Assembly (NCBI GenBank): GCA_963724985.1
Contig: CAVRWV010000016.1
Span: 1-64,000 of the forward strand
From: JAJPJE01 sp963724985
Lineage (GTDB): Bacteria > Acidobacteriota > Terriglobia > Terriglobales > Acidobacteriaceae
Length of the DNA: 64,000 bases
Direction of reading: 5' to 3'
Below are positions 1-8,945 of the stretch, in pieces. The position numbers and the translations under genes were made by a program. The notes below the pieces were generated by a model. The model made no database searches, was not told the DNA's origin, and was given only the letters and a program-made list of their open reading frames with translations. Numbering within the stretch: the first letter of the stretch is position 1; every line of letters starts with the position of its first letter.

Positions 1-305
1 CTTATGATTTTCAGCGGGTATTCTGGATTTTCTGGAAATGGTGCCAGAGTACTCAGGTTCCCTCTTTGTCTAGAGCCGTACTCACTATTCCCTTCTTTGT
101 GACTTACGGTTACGTATTCTCCCCAGCGTCTCACCCTTCGCAGATGCCTCCGAATGCGCAGGAATTGCGCAGCGGCACTGGATCGCGGTGATCCAGCTTC
201 TCTGTCTGGGGAATTTTTGTTACAGAATCGCCGAAAATCAGAAAACCCGAGCAGCCGACTTGGGAATCCTACTTGCACCGAATCGATGCTTGCGGAGGCA
301 AATCG
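1..305. other. Left-end non-coding stretch upstream of the envelope operon
   Basis: No convincing reading frame is visible. A short perfect hairpin (CTGGATC/GATCCAG, 178-196) and a TGCGCA...TTGCGCA inverted repeat (about 155-171) lie about 110-150 bases before the first gene and could sit in its leader. No tRNA-like cloverleaf was seen. A GGAGG at 294-298 is the ribosome binding site of the following gene. Confidence 0.5.
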
Positions 306-2051
306 GTGATTGCGGTTTCTCCTGGCAGTCCTAATCGCGCCTTATCCTTGCCATACATTTTGCTGATCGCCTTTGCGGTGCATGGGCCTCTTCTTCTCAT
401 GCAGTTGCCCAGCGGCTCGTATGACGCCTATGTCCATATGTTCTTCGCCAACCATTACGCGCAGCACTGGTTCGATCCCTGGAACACTCAATGGTTTGCC
501 GGATTTTCGCAAACCACCTATCCGCCGCTGGCGCACCAACTAATCGCGCTGTTCTCTTTTGTGATGGGACTGCAACTGGCGTACATGTTCGTCCAGCTAA
601 TCGCTGTGCTGCTGCTGACCGTGGGCATCTACCGCTTCGCAGGTCTCTGGGTGGATGAAACCGCAGCCAGCTATGCGGCGCTGGGGAGCGTATTTCTTGG
701 CTCGCTGGCAATGCTCGTCTATCAATCGGGCCAGTTGAACACCACGCTTGGTGCGGCAATCACCATTAACGCCATTCCTTATTTCTATAGATGGCTGCGC
801 GAAGCGCGAGTAGGTGACCTGGTGAAAGCATTTCTCGTCACAGTGTCCGCCGCAGCAGTTCACCACTTGACGCTGATCACCATCGTTATGTTTTCGTTCC
901 CAGTCATCTGGTTAGCGATTGTCGATCGCGAGGATCAAGCGCAAGGCACGGAAGCCTCAGTCGGTGGAATTCTGACGCGCGCAGTGATATTCGGGATTTT
1001 CGCCGGGGCCGGCATCGCCGCTGTCCTGCTTCCCTTCTGGATCGCGTTCTTCAAAAATCCAGTCACGCAGATGCCGATTCCGCACCCCAGCCGGAGCAAC
1101 TATTTGCTCGATCTCCACAATGGATTGAATTTCTGGGTTATCCCGTACGGCGCGATGATCCTGGCGATTCCCTTCATCTTCTTGAGAGGGTCGCGTGACC
1201 GCCGGCTGCAACCTTTATTTCTCGGCTGGTGGGTCACGACGCTAATCGGTCTGGGTGGAACCACCCCCGTCGCGCACCTGTTGTTCGGTCGCTTGTACTA
1301 CGTTTTTACTTACGAGCGCTTCACCTTCATTTCCACTTGCATCGCCTTGCCGTTCGTTGGCCTTCTCGCCGAAAACCTGATTTCACGTTTCCGCATAAAA
1401 GCCGTCGTCGGCTTATCCCTCGCCGCCGCCGCGACATTTGCCATGGGTGTAGCTTGGATCACGTTTTACCCCATTGCAGTCACGCCTTTTGACACGCATC
1501 CGATATCTGAGTTCCTGAATCGCGACGATCACGCCAAGTTTCGTTATCTGACGCTCGGCTTCGGCAGTTTGTTCGACAAGATTTCCATTGATTCGAAAGC
1601 CGCCTCTGTTGACGGCGATTACAACACTGCGCGACTCCTGCCCGAGATGACCGCTTACGGCGCGGCAAAGCTCGACAGTGCCAAGTATTTTGGTGTCGCC
1701 GGAATGGAATCATTGCGCGCGATGTTGAAGCATGCCAATCAATACGGCCTGAAATACATTTTTGTGCGAGACCGCTACTACGAACCGCTGCTCGCTTTCG
1801 CCGGGTGGCGTCCTGCGGAAACCTACAACGGAGGCCTGGTCACGCTGTGGGTGAAAGATGATGTCCCGCCCGCTCAACCCATGGACTTCGGGACAAAGCC
1901 GGCTCCCTGGGAGGGCATTTTGTGGGGATTCGCGCCTATGAGCGTTGCTGTGCTCGCGTTGCTCGCGGTGTTCCTGATTCCCGAACGCCGCCGTGCTTCT
2001 GTTCCCATCGAGTTTCCAGCCTCTGACGTAGTCCTGCGGGAGGCACGATAA
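306..2051 (+). CDS. Polytopic membrane protein, PTPS-related/GT-C-like family
   Basis: A protein of about 581 residues with roughly a dozen hydrophobic segments. Near the N-terminus, after the first membrane segment, is a loop with an Asp...His pattern (GSYDAYVHMFFANHYA) followed by a Trp/Pro/Gly-rich stretch (WNTQWFAGFSQTTYPP). That layout is typical of membrane proteins annotated as 6-pyruvoyl-tetrahydropterin synthase-related, which resemble GT-C lipid-linked sugar transferases. A soluble C-terminal part precedes one last membrane helix. I chose the GTG at 306 because GGAGG at 294-298 is correctly spaced; an upstream TTG at 273 is possible. The stop overlaps the ATG of the next gene (TAATG), so the two are translationally coupled. 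A role in glycan assembly is inferred; the substrate is unknown. Confidence 0.72.
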   Translation: MIAVSPGSPNRALSLPYILLIAFAVHGPLLLMQLPSGSYDAYVHMFFANHYAQHWFDPWNTQWFAGFSQTTYPPLAHQLIALFSFVMGLQLAYMFVQLIAVLLLTVGIYRFAGLWVDETAASYAALGSVFLGSLAMLVYQSGQLNTTLGAAITINAIPYFYRWLREARVGDLVKAFLVTVSAAAVHHLTLITIVMFSFPVIWLAIVDREDQAQGTEASVGGILTRAVIFGIFAGAGIAAVLLPFWIAFFKNPVTQMPIPHPSRSNYLLDLHNGLNFWVIPYGAMILAIPFIFLRGSRDRRLQPLFLGWWVTTLIGLGGTTPVAHLLFGRLYYVFTYERFTFISTCIALPFVGLLAENLISRFRIKAVVGLSLAAAATFAMGVAWITFYPIAVTPFDTHPISEFLNRDDHAKFRYLTLGFGSLFDKISIDSKAASVDGDYNTARLLPEMTAYGAAKLDSAKYFGVAGMESLRAMLKHANQYGLKYIFVRDRYYEPLLAFAGWRPAETYNGGLVTLWVKDDVPPAQPMDFGTKPAPWEGILWGFAPMSVAVLALLAVFLIPERRRASVPIEFPASDVVLREAR

Positions 2052-3154
2052 TGTCACGCATCCTTCTTATAGGTACGGTTGCTCTTACGGTTCTTTTTCT
2101 CGCGATTGGCACGCTTACGGCTGGTGGATCTGACAACGGTACCCCGAAGACTCCAGATGGCGCTGTGCAGGCAATGCTCGCCAACGTAAAGGCTCGAAAT
2201 TGGGGTCAGGCGTACTCGTATGTTGCCAACACCAACGCTACCGATCTCAATAGCTTTATTTCCGATCTGAACGGTGCGAACGGCGACTTGCGTACCTTCT
2301 CAAGTCTCGCCAACGTAAAGACACGTGTACTTCGCGCGACGGATAATGATGCTGTGGTCCGCGCGGACATGCAGTGGGCTACCGCCGTCGGTGGAATCTA
2401 CGACTCCCGCGATCTGCAGGTCGTGAACCAGAACGGAAGTTGGAAGGTAGTCTGGCCGGTTCAGAAGCAGCCCAACGTTCCGCCGCAAGTAATTCCAGTG
2501 AACTTCCTCCGCTGGGATGTAGTAACTCGCGGCGCTGGCGACGATTGGGGTGCGCAGAATGTGGAAGCTCCGCACGTTCGCATCGTCTCGATGAATGCCG
2601 TCGAGTATGAGGGCGGCACCGTCATTGTCGGCGAAGTGGTGAACGAGGACACAGTTCCAGGTTTCGTGTCCGTTAGCGCTTCTTTGCTCGGCAAGAATGG
2701 TGAAACGCTCGGTGACGAAAGCAGCTTCGACAAGATCTCGCACGTGTTGCTTCCGAAAGAAGTCTCGCCCTTCCGCATCGATTTTCCCAAAGTCCCGCTG
2801 CGCGAAGTGAAGAACGTGCACATCCAGCCGAACTCATTGCTCGTGCCGGCGTCGGCTGATCCTACGATCGGTGTTTTGCACCAGCGCCTGGAGCAGGACG
2901 CGGGTGGCCATCATGTCCTTCGCGGCGAACTTACGAACGAGAGCGGACAGACGGTGAACATCCCGCACGTGCTTGCAACCTTTTATGACAATCAGGGGCG
3001 CGTGATTTGGGTGTCCGACGGATACATCGACCACGCTCTGCAGCCGCAGACTCCTGTGCCGTTTTCGCTTGCGCTGCGTGACGACATCGCTCCGAAAGTC
3101 CAGACCTATCGCGTAAGCGTGAACCAGTACAGCATTAATCGCCAGCAAAGCTAA
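2051..3154 (+). CDS. Exported protein with NTF2-like and FxLYD-like regions
   Basis: 367 residues beginning with an uncleaved anchor or signal peptide (MSRILLIGTVALTVLFLAIG). Residues about 35-140 look like an NTF2/DUF4878-type fold (DGAVQAMLANVKARNWGQAYSYV... ending NGSWKVVWPV). Two later beta-rich segments (about 165-260 and 270-360) contain phrases such as GEVVNEDTVPGFVSV and RGELTNESGQTVNIPHVLATFYDNQG, which match the style of FxLYD/DUF3426 repeats of cell-surface proteins. It is translationally coupled to the membrane protein upstream and lies 5 bases before the next gene. The fold assignments are my pattern reading, and the function is unknown. Confidence 0.7.
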   Translation: MSRILLIGTVALTVLFLAIGTLTAGGSDNGTPKTPDGAVQAMLANVKARNWGQAYSYVANTNATDLNSFISDLNGANGDLRTFSSLANVKTRVLRATDNDAVVRADMQWATAVGGIYDSRDLQVVNQNGSWKVVWPVQKQPNVPPQVIPVNFLRWDVVTRGAGDDWGAQNVEAPHVRIVSMNAVEYEGGTVIVGEVVNEDTVPGFVSVSASLLGKNGETLGDESSFDKISHVLLPKEVSPFRIDFPKVPLREVKNVHIQPNSLLVPASADPTIGVLHQRLEQDAGGHHVLRGELTNESGQTVNIPHVLATFYDNQGRVIWVSDGYIDHALQPQTPVPFSLALRDDIAPKVQTYRVSVNQYSINRQQS

Positions 3155-3159
3155 CGAAT

Positions 3160-4017
3160 ATGCTACGACTGATCCAATTTGCATTTCTTCTCGCAGCACT
3201 CTTGTTTGCTGCTCGCGTCGCCGACGCGGCCGAATTGCGTGTGCCGCGGGACGCAGTCGCTGGAGCCGAAATCAACATTCCGACTATCGGCGCTGGCGAT
3301 GCAACGTTTTATCTTTTCGGACCCGGCACTGCTATCAAGCGGCCTGTGAAACTCGGCGAAGACGTCCGCCTTACCGGCAACGATCTCCAATTCTCCGGGC
3401 GGTATACAGCGGCGCTCAGCAACGGCGACTCCGGAGTGTTCTTTGTCGCGCCGGCAAAACCTGCCGATGTCGCTTTCCTCGCTCGGCCATCGCGTGTCCC
3501 GGCGAGCACCCACCAGGTAATCTCCGGTACCGCATTCGTCTTCGACTCCAATCACAACCTGGTGACGCAACCGACGGCCATCAACTTTAATCTCGGAGTT
3601 TCACAAGGCCACCCTGAGACTCGCACCGTGAACACCAAGGATGGCGTCGCTTACGTGATCCTCGATTCTGGACGCCAGGCCGGCGCAGCCCAGTTCACCG
3701 CCAGCCTCAACGACGACAATGTTCGGCGCGTCGTGCAGGTCACTGCGTCCGATCCGTGCAACCTGCGGATGCGCGCTCAGCCTGCCAAAAACGGCATTCT
3801 CGTCGAGACAGACCCGATTCGTGATTGCGCGGGCAATCCTGTTCCCGATGGAACTATTGTGACCTTCACGGAAGTGGACAACAGCGGGCGCAGCACTGTC
3901 GACGCGCGCATCAAGAAAGGCGTCGCGCAGGCGCAATTACCGCAATCTGAAAGTGCTCAGCTCTCGGTCGCTGCAGGTGTTGTGGTGGGGAACGAAATTC
4001 ATTGGAGTGGCCAATGA
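3160..4017 (+). CDS. Secreted beta-sandwich (Ig/invasin-like) protein
   Basis: 285 residues with a clear signal peptide (MLRLIQFAFLLAALLFAARVADA). The mature part reads as two or three beta-sandwich domains. Segments such as GTAFVFDSNHNLVTQPTAIN followed by RTVNTKDGVAYVILDSG, and CAGNPVPDGTIVTFTEVDNSG followed by KKGVAQAQLP, have the rhythm of bacterial Ig-like (Big-1/invasin) domains. Two cysteines (in DPCNLRMRA and RDCAGNP) may form a disulfide. It starts 5 bases after the previous gene and its stop overlaps the next start (ATGA), so it belongs to one operon. A periplasmic or surface-exposed structural role is inferred. Confidence 0.7.
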   Translation: MLRLIQFAFLLAALLFAARVADAAELRVPRDAVAGAEINIPTIGAGDATFYLFGPGTAIKRPVKLGEDVRLTGNDLQFSGRYTAALSNGDSGVFFVAPAKPADVAFLARPSRVPASTHQVISGTAFVFDSNHNLVTQPTAINFNLGVSQGHPETRTVNTKDGVAYVILDSGRQAGAAQFTASLNDDNVRRVVQVTASDPCNLRMRAQPAKNGILVETDPIRDCAGNPVPDGTIVTFTEVDNSGRSTVDARIKKGVAQAQLPQSESAQLSVAAGVVVGNEIHWSGQ

Positions 4018-4520
4018 AAATGATGACGCGCCTGATGATCTTCGCCGCTTTTCTCCTGTTGTGCGTCTCTGCGTTTGGCGCTGACCCGGTTGTTCAACTG
4101 AACTCGGCGTCCGTCGCGCCTCGTGAGATGGAAGACAACACCGAGAAGGCCGTCCTCCGCGATTACACTCGTGCCTGGCAGTCTCTTGCCACCGCTCTTT
4201 CTGAAAACAACTCCGCCGCTCTCGCCAACGATTTCATCGGTCAGGCTCAGGATGAACTGCAGCAGCGCGTCTCCGAGCAGCAGAAGACGGGCCTGCACAC
4301 TCGCTACATCGACCACGGCCATAATCTTCAGGCCGTCTTCTATTCGCAAGATGGCTCAGCTATGCAGCTTCGCGACAGCGCTCGCCTCGAAGTGCAGTTG
4401 CTCGACGGCGATAAGGTCATCCACTCGGATCAGTTCACACAAAATTATCTGGTGGTCATGACTACCGGGGAGAATCGCTGGAAGGTGCGCGTGCTGCAGG
4501 CGTTGCCAGCCGCGAAGTAG
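4014..4520 (+). CDS. Small secreted protein of unknown function
   Basis: 168 residues with a signal peptide (MKMMTRLMIFAAFLLLCVSAFG). The mature domain is alpha+beta: a helical segment (EKAVLRDYTRAWQSLATALSENN) followed by beta strands ending TGENRWKVRVLQALP, reminiscent of SnoaL/NTF2-like folds. I chose the ATG at 4014, which overlaps the previous stop (ATGA) and has GGAG at 4004-4007, over an upstream TTG at 4002. It is the last gene of the four-gene unit and is followed by a GC-rich palindrome at 4524-4541. No family is recognised with confidence. Confidence 0.65.
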   Translation: MKMMTRLMIFAAFLLLCVSAFGADPVVQLNSASVAPREMEDNTEKAVLRDYTRAWQSLATALSENNSAALANDFIGQAQDELQQRVSEQQKTGLHTRYIDHGHNLQAVFYSQDGSAMQLRDSARLEVQLLDGDKVIHSDQFTQNYLVVMTTGENRWKVRVLQALPAAK

Positions 4521-4523
4521 TGG

Positions 4524-4541
4524 CGCGGGCCCCCGCCCGCG
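4524..4541. repeat. GC-rich palindrome downstream of the envelope operon
   Basis: Perfect arms CGCGGGC / GCCCGCG around CCCC, four bases after the stop codon of the operon. It has no U-tract. It resembles other GC-rich stop-proximal palindromes in this window (7159, 18993, 23928, 34965). The remaining bases up to 4620 are a low-complexity run of ACTAGCTACCAGCTACC-type words. Confidence 0.5.
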
Positions 4542-4620
4542 AAACGCTATCGCTTTGTGCTGCACGCGACTTGAGACTTGAGATCTTTGTGCCTCCAGCC
4601 ACTAGCTACCAGCTACCCAA

Positions 4621-5472
4621 CTAACCACTGACTACTTTCTTTTTTCCCACCAACACTCTCGGAATTCCCTGCAGATCCTCAACGAAGTGCACGTCCTCAA
4701 ACGCAGCAGCCATCTCTCGAACCTTCTCCGATTGCGAGAATCCAATCTCTACCAGCACGTGTCCACCGGGTTTCAAAGCACGGTGGGCTTGCTCTAATAA
4801 TCGCGTGACAACCTCTGTGCCAAGCGGTCCGCCAAACACGGCCACGTGCGGCTCAAACTTCCGAACCTCCGCCTGAACCTTGTCGGCCTCGCACTCTCCG
4901 ACGTACGGGGGATTCGAAACCACCAGATCAAATTCCGGCGCCTCGAATCCCTCCAGCAGATTCCCCTCACGGAAATTGACCCGCGCCGCGAGTTGCAAGC
5001 GCACCGCATTCGCTTTGGCAATCTCCAGCGCCTCCGCGGAAATATCCACCGCATCGATCTCCGCTCTGCCCAACTCGTGCGCCAATGCCAAGGCGATGCA
5101 ACCCGACCCAGTTCCCACATCCACAATTCGCGGACGTTCGATTCCCTGTGCCAGTTCGAGCACCGCCTCAACGATATGTTCTGTCTCCGGACGTGGGATC
5201 AGCACCGCCGGCGTGACCAGGAAATCTAATCCCCAGAACTCCTGATGACCGATGATGTATTGCGCGGGGACACCTCGCGCGCGCTCCGCAATCGCCTCCG
5301 CGTAACTGTCTTCTTCTTGAGAGGTTAGTTCCCTCTCCGGATGACCGTACAGGTACGCTCGCCCCACTCCGAGCACGAACATCAGCAGCATCTCCGCATT
5401 CAGGCGCGGTGATCCCACCGCAGCGTCTTCCAACTGTTGAACCGCCTGCGTCAATGCTTCTTTTAGCTGCAT
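4621..5472 (-). CDS. prmC: Release factor glutamine methyltransferase PrmC (HemK)
   Basis: 283 residues, the usual size for PrmC/HemK, which N5-methylates the Gln of the GGQ motif in peptide-chain release factors using S-adenosylmethionine. An N-terminal helical domain carries the conserved PRLNAEMLL segment and the later PARYIIG-like element (PAQYIIGHQEFWG). The Rossmann methyltransferase domain has the SAM loop VDVGTGSGCIALALA and the diagnostic NPPY motif (VVSNPPYVGE). The start is the ATG at 5472; the gene is divergent from the M28 peptidase gene. It is usually encoded beside prfA, but prfA is not seen here. Confidence in the assignment is high. Confidence 0.93.
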   Translation of the reverse strand: MQLKEALTQAVQQLEDAAVGSPRLNAEMLLMFVLGVGRAYLYGHPERELTSQEEDSYAEAIAERARGVPAQYIIGHQEFWGLDFLVTPAVLIPRPETEHIVEAVLELAQGIERPRIVDVGTGSGCIALALAHELGRAEIDAVDISAEALEIAKANAVRLQLAARVNFREGNLLEGFEAPEFDLVVSNPPYVGECEADKVQAEVRKFEPHVAVFGGPLGTEVVTRLLEQAHRALKPGGHVLVEIGFSQSEKVREMAAAFEDVHFVEDLQGIPRVLVGKKKVVSG

Positions 5473-5546
5473 GCTTTTTCGCTTACCGCTTCAGCTTGGA
5501 CCCGCTGTGCTGTTACTATTCTCCACTGTTTTGCCCAGAGGCTCCA

Positions 5547-7142
5547 ATGCGAAAACTCATCTCGCTCGTGATTTTCTCCTGTGCTGTGGCCGCTCTTGCT
5601 CAGTCACCCAACGATGGCCGGTCCTGGTGGAACTACGTGAAAGTTCTCGCTGATGACAACATGGAAGGCCGCGAGACCGGCAGCGCGGGCTACGACCGGG
5701 CCGCTGCCTATGTGGTCGAGCAGGCGAAGGCCGACGGACTCCAACCGGCAGGCGTGAACGGCTTCTACCAGCCAGTGAAGTTCCGCAGCAAACAGATCGA
5801 CGAATCGCAGTCGAGTCTGGCCCTGGTTCGGGATGGCAAAGTCGAACCTATGGTCTTGGGCGATGACGCAATGTTCAGCACTCGCGTCGACCTGACGCCA
5901 TCGGTTGATGCGCCTCTCGTTTTCGTGGGCTATGGACTTCGTGTTCCTGAAGCCAATTATGATGATTTCGCCGGCCTCGACGTGAAAGGTAAGGTCCTCG
6001 TCATCTTGGCGGGATCGCCGTCGGCCATGTCAGCAGCTCTCGCCTCTCATTATCAGGCTGCGGCTCAGCGTAGTGCGACGCTGCGCGCCACCGGCGCTAT
6101 CGGCTACATCTCCATCCCGAATCCCGCCTCGATGGATATCCCCTGGTCCCGCATGCGTTTGTCCCGCGTTCACCCAAGCATGGAATTGGCCGACAAATCC
6201 CTCGATGACGCCGCCGGAATTCAGCTATACGTTACCTGGAATCCGTCATCCGCAGACAAGCTACTGGCCGGGTCCGGCCACACCTTCGATGAGATTGCCG
6301 CCCTCGGCAAAGATCGCAAGACGCTTCCCCGCTTCGCGCTTCCAGCTTCGATCCAGGCGCGCGCCAAGGTTATCCTCACCGACGTCACCTCAAAGAATAT
6401 CGTCGCCCGCCTGCCGGGATCCGATCCCAAGCTGAAGGCGCAAAACGTCGTCCTCTCGGCTCATCTCGACCATATCGGCATCGGTGAGCCTATCAACGGT
6501 GACAAGCTTTACAACGGCGCCATGGACAATGGCTCCGGCTCTGCGCTATTGCTCGACATCGCCGCGCATCTTGCGCGGTCGAAGACGAAGCCGCGCCGTT
6601 CGCTGCTCTTTGTCTGGGTTACGGCGGAAGAGAAAGGCCTGCTCGGATCACGATACTTCGCTGCCAATCCCACTGTTCCGGCGAAATCCATCGTAGCCGA
6701 TGTCAACACCGATATGTTCCTGCCCATCTTTCCGTTAAAGGTGGTTACCGTATACGGGCTCGATGAGTCCGACCTCGGCGATATGATCCGCCAGGTTGCC
6801 GCCAGGGAGAACGTCGTCGTGCAGCCCGATCCCGAGCCGCTGCGCAACATCTTTATTCGCAGTGATCAGTACAGCTTCATTCGTGAAGGCGTGCCTTCGC
6901 TCGCGATGAAAGTTGGGTTTGAAAAAGGGTCGCCCGAAGAGGCTATCGAAAAGAAGTGGCTGACCGATCGCTATCACGCGCCGTCCGACGATCTCAATCA
7001 GCCAGTCGATCTGGCCGCAGCTGCTAAGTTTGAAGACTTGGTGCGTGGACTCGCGCTCGACGTCGCCGATGCTGATCAGCCGCCGCACTGGAAGGAGACG
7101 AGCTTCTTCAAGCGCTTCGAAACCACCAGCGCCGGACGTTGA
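5547..7142 (+). CDS. Secreted M28-family zinc aminopeptidase
   Basis: 531 residues from the ATG at 5547, which begins a clear signal peptide (MRKLISLVIFSCAVAALAQ); the frame extends upstream to 5409, but that part has no signal character and overlaps prmC. A protease-associated (PA)-like insert lies about residues 125-240. The M28 catalytic domain shows the metal ligands in order: HLDH (H306/D308), AMDNGSGS, the general-base pair in VTAEEKGLLGSRYF, the Asp of VADVNTDMF, and a final His in DRYHAPSDDL. It probably trims peptides in the periplasm or outside the cell. A palindrome (7159-7180) follows the stop. Confidence 0.88.
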   Translation: MRKLISLVIFSCAVAALAQSPNDGRSWWNYVKVLADDNMEGRETGSAGYDRAAAYVVEQAKADGLQPAGVNGFYQPVKFRSKQIDESQSSLALVRDGKVEPMVLGDDAMFSTRVDLTPSVDAPLVFVGYGLRVPEANYDDFAGLDVKGKVLVILAGSPSAMSAALASHYQAAAQRSATLRATGAIGYISIPNPASMDIPWSRMRLSRVHPSMELADKSLDDAAGIQLYVTWNPSSADKLLAGSGHTFDEIAALGKDRKTLPRFALPASIQARAKVILTDVTSKNIVARLPGSDPKLKAQNVVLSAHLDHIGIGEPINGDKLYNGAMDNGSGSALLLDIAAHLARSKTKPRRSLLFVWVTAEEKGLLGSRYFAANPTVPAKSIVADVNTDMFLPIFPLKVVTVYGLDESDLGDMIRQVAARENVVVQPDPEPLRNIFIRSDQYSFIREGVPSLAMKVGFEKGSPEEAIEKKWLTDRYHAPSDDLNQPVDLAAAAKFEDLVRGLALDVADADQPPHWKETSFFKRFETTSAGR

Positions 7143-7158
7143 GTTATTGATTGTTGTG

Positions 7159-7180
7159 GGGCGAACACTCCTGTCCGCCC
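7159..7180. repeat. Palindrome downstream of the M28 peptidase gene
   Basis: Arms GGGCGAACA / TGTCCGCCC around CTCC, one mismatch, 16 bases after the stop codon. It belongs to the same stop-proximal GC-rich palindrome style as the elements at 4524, 18993, 23928 and 34965. It may act as a weak terminator or mRNA 3' stabiliser; no U-tract is present. Confidence 0.5.
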
Positions 7181-7212
7181 GCAAGTGAAGGAATAAGCGG
7201 CAGGATCGGCTG

Positions 7213-7389
7213 CTAGGCCGCGCCTTCTCCCACGATGGTGTACATCGCCATCTGTTCAGTTTCGAATCGATCCATCAATCGCAGGACATCTTCCAGCTTT
7301 CCGTCCCGCACCAGAATTCGCAATCGGCCTCGTTCCTCCGCAGAAAGTTCGGCCAGGTACGCTCCCATTTCGTCCGCAGTTGGCTCCAT
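7213..7389 (-). CDS. Small acidic hypothetical protein
   Basis: 58 residues from the ATG at 7389 (MEPTADEMGAYLAELSAEERGRL...), preceded by a GGAA element; an upstream ATG at 7416 would add nine residues. The protein is acidic and predicted alpha-helical (LAELSAEERGRLRILVRDGKLEDVLRLMDRFETEQMAMYTIVG), without membrane segments. It is convergent with the M28 gene and lies 120 bases downstream of another unknown minus-strand gene, possibly in one transcript. I do not recognise a family. Confidence 0.45.
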   Translation of the reverse strand: MEPTADEMGAYLAELSAEERGRLRILVRDGKLEDVLRLMDRFETEQMAMYTIVGEGAA

Positions 7390-7509
7390 AGTAGTTCCAG
7401 CATCTGCGCAATGCATGCGGCACCACCGTGACCACGCTCACATTTTCAATTGGAAGATTCGAACAGGCCTATCGCTTTCATCGATTCCCAAATTGAGTCG
7501 TAGAGATCT

Positions 7510-8187
7510 TCATCCTCTTTCGAACGCGTGCTTCTTCTCCAAGTCGATCAACGCATGCTTCAGATCGTTCTCAAATCCGTCGGCATGCTTCAGCAACTGC
7601 TCGGTTGCAGTAGCCCATTCGCCTTCCAGGTGGATCAACTTTTTTCCCGCCATCCCCTTCGCGAGATCAAGCAAATGCTTCGGCGCAGCGTCTACATAGA
7701 GCGCATCGATCGGATCCGCCATCCAAACCTTGTCGTGATTCCCTTTTGTCTGCCAATACGCCTTGCGCAGCAACAACTGCGTGATCTCTTCTTCGCTCTT
7801 CGCGCCAAACGCCCAACGACTGCGCTTGAAGTCGTAATGCCGGCTCGAAAAATGAACTGGCACCAGCTTGCCGGATTTCAGAAACTCAATCTGCTTGCGA
7901 TCTACTTCCTTGCGCAGCGCATTGATCACCGGCGCTTCGGTGATCTCGCGCTCCAGCGATGGGAGGACTTCCTTCACCGTTTTCGATAGGTTGATGGCCA
8001 CGGGCGCGTGCAAATCGCTGCCATCCGCTAGCTTCAGATCCGCATGGACGACGTCAAAGTCCGCCCCCGAAGTAGAAGGATGAAAAGGCCACTCAATCTC
8101 GATGGTGAGTGGAATTCCCGTAAGTGTCACGTAGACAGGTGCCGCACTGCTGCCGTTGTTTGGCGTGTTGGTCTGTTCGTTTGTCAT
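7510..8187 (-). CDS. Hypothetical cytosolic protein
   Basis: 225 residues with no signal peptide or membrane helix. The N-terminal third is beta-rich (VYVTLTGIPLTIEIEWPFHPS... DVVHADLKLADG), and the C-terminal half is helical and charged (EVDRKQIEFLKSGKLVPVHF... HLLDLAKGMAGKKLIHLEGEW... HALIDLEKKHAFERG). It is divergent from rsmG, and the 104-base gap probably holds promoters for both. No catalytic motif is evident and the function is unknown. Confidence 0.62.
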   Translation of the reverse strand: MTNEQTNTPNNGSSAAPVYVTLTGIPLTIEIEWPFHPSTSGADFDVVHADLKLADGSDLHAPVAINLSKTVKEVLPSLEREITEAPVINALRKEVDRKQIEFLKSGKLVPVHFSSRHYDFKRSRWAFGAKSEEEITQLLLRKAYWQTKGNHDKVWMADPIDALYVDAAPKHLLDLAKGMAGKKLIHLEGEWATATEQLLKHADGFENDLKHALIDLEKKHAFERG

Positions 8188-8291
8188 GTCGGGCTATTCT
8201 GAACCGGAAATGTAAGCTGCCTAATTGTACTGAATGCGACCGTACGTAGCATCACTATAGCCCTCCCGACACGATTTCCGTTACTCTCGCC

Positions 8292-8945
8292 ATGATGGAC
8301 GCCGCCCGCATCGCCGAACTGCTTGCCCCTTTTCTCGGCGCAGATGGCCTCTCGGCTCATCGGTTGGATCAAGTCTCGGCTTATCTCGACCGCCTCATGC
8401 GTTGGAATGCGCGAATGAACCTGACTGCGGTGCGCGATTCGGAACAGATCGTAACCCGCCATTTCGGCGAATCGTTTTTTGCCGCAAAGCAACTGTTGGG
8501 CAGGGAAGAGCCTGCCCCGAAATCCGCCACTGACATAGGTTCTGGAGCCGGGTTCCCCGGATTGCCGATCAAGATCTTTGCTCCTTCGCTGCGCGTGCGT
8601 CTCGTGGAGGCACAGCATCGCAAAGCGACATTCCTGCGCGAAGTCATCCGCGATCTGCAACTGGCAGATTGCGAGGTCGTTGCCGAGCGGGCAGAGGCTG
8701 TGGCCCAGGCGGAGCCCGGCTCCGCGGAGCTGGTTACCCTACGTGCCGTTGAGCATTTTCAGGATGTCCTGCCGACGGCCGCCCTGCTCACCTCTAATAA
8801 AGGTAGGCTCGGCCTGTTGATCGGAAGGGAACAGGCGGCGACGGCTACGACTACTCTCCCCAGCTTCGAATGGCAACCCGAGGTTCAGGTTCCCCTTTCC
8901 CTTTCACGCATTATTCTCATTGGGAGAAAGTGGGAATCAACTTAG
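8292..8945 (+). CDS. rsmG: 16S rRNA (guanine-N7)-methyltransferase RsmG (GidB)
   Basis: 217 residues, the normal size. RsmG forms m7G527 in helix 18 of 16S rRNA. The sequence shows the typical N-terminal RWNARMNLTAV segment and the SAM-binding loop DIGSGAGFPGLPIKI, followed by VRLVEAQHRKATFLREV. Start at 8292 (or the adjacent ATG at 8295). In many bacteria rsmG directly precedes parA-parB near the origin; here a membrane acyltransferase-like gene on the other strand and a parS cluster lie between, and mnmG is absent. Confidence 0.93.
   Translation: MMDAARIAELLAPFLGADGLSAHRLDQVSAYLDRLMRWNARMNLTAVRDSEQIVTRHFGESFFAAKQLLGREEPAPKSATDIGSGAGFPGLPIKIFAPSLRVRLVEAQHRKATFLREVIRDLQLADCEVVAERAEAVAQAEPGSAELVTLRAVEHFQDVLPTAALLTSNKGRLGLLIGREQAATATTTLPSFEWQPEVQVPLSLSRIILIGRKWEST

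Noticed and set aside
1..305. A tRNA or small RNA at the left edge
   Set aside because: Two short hairpins only; no cloverleaf or recognisable RNA motif.
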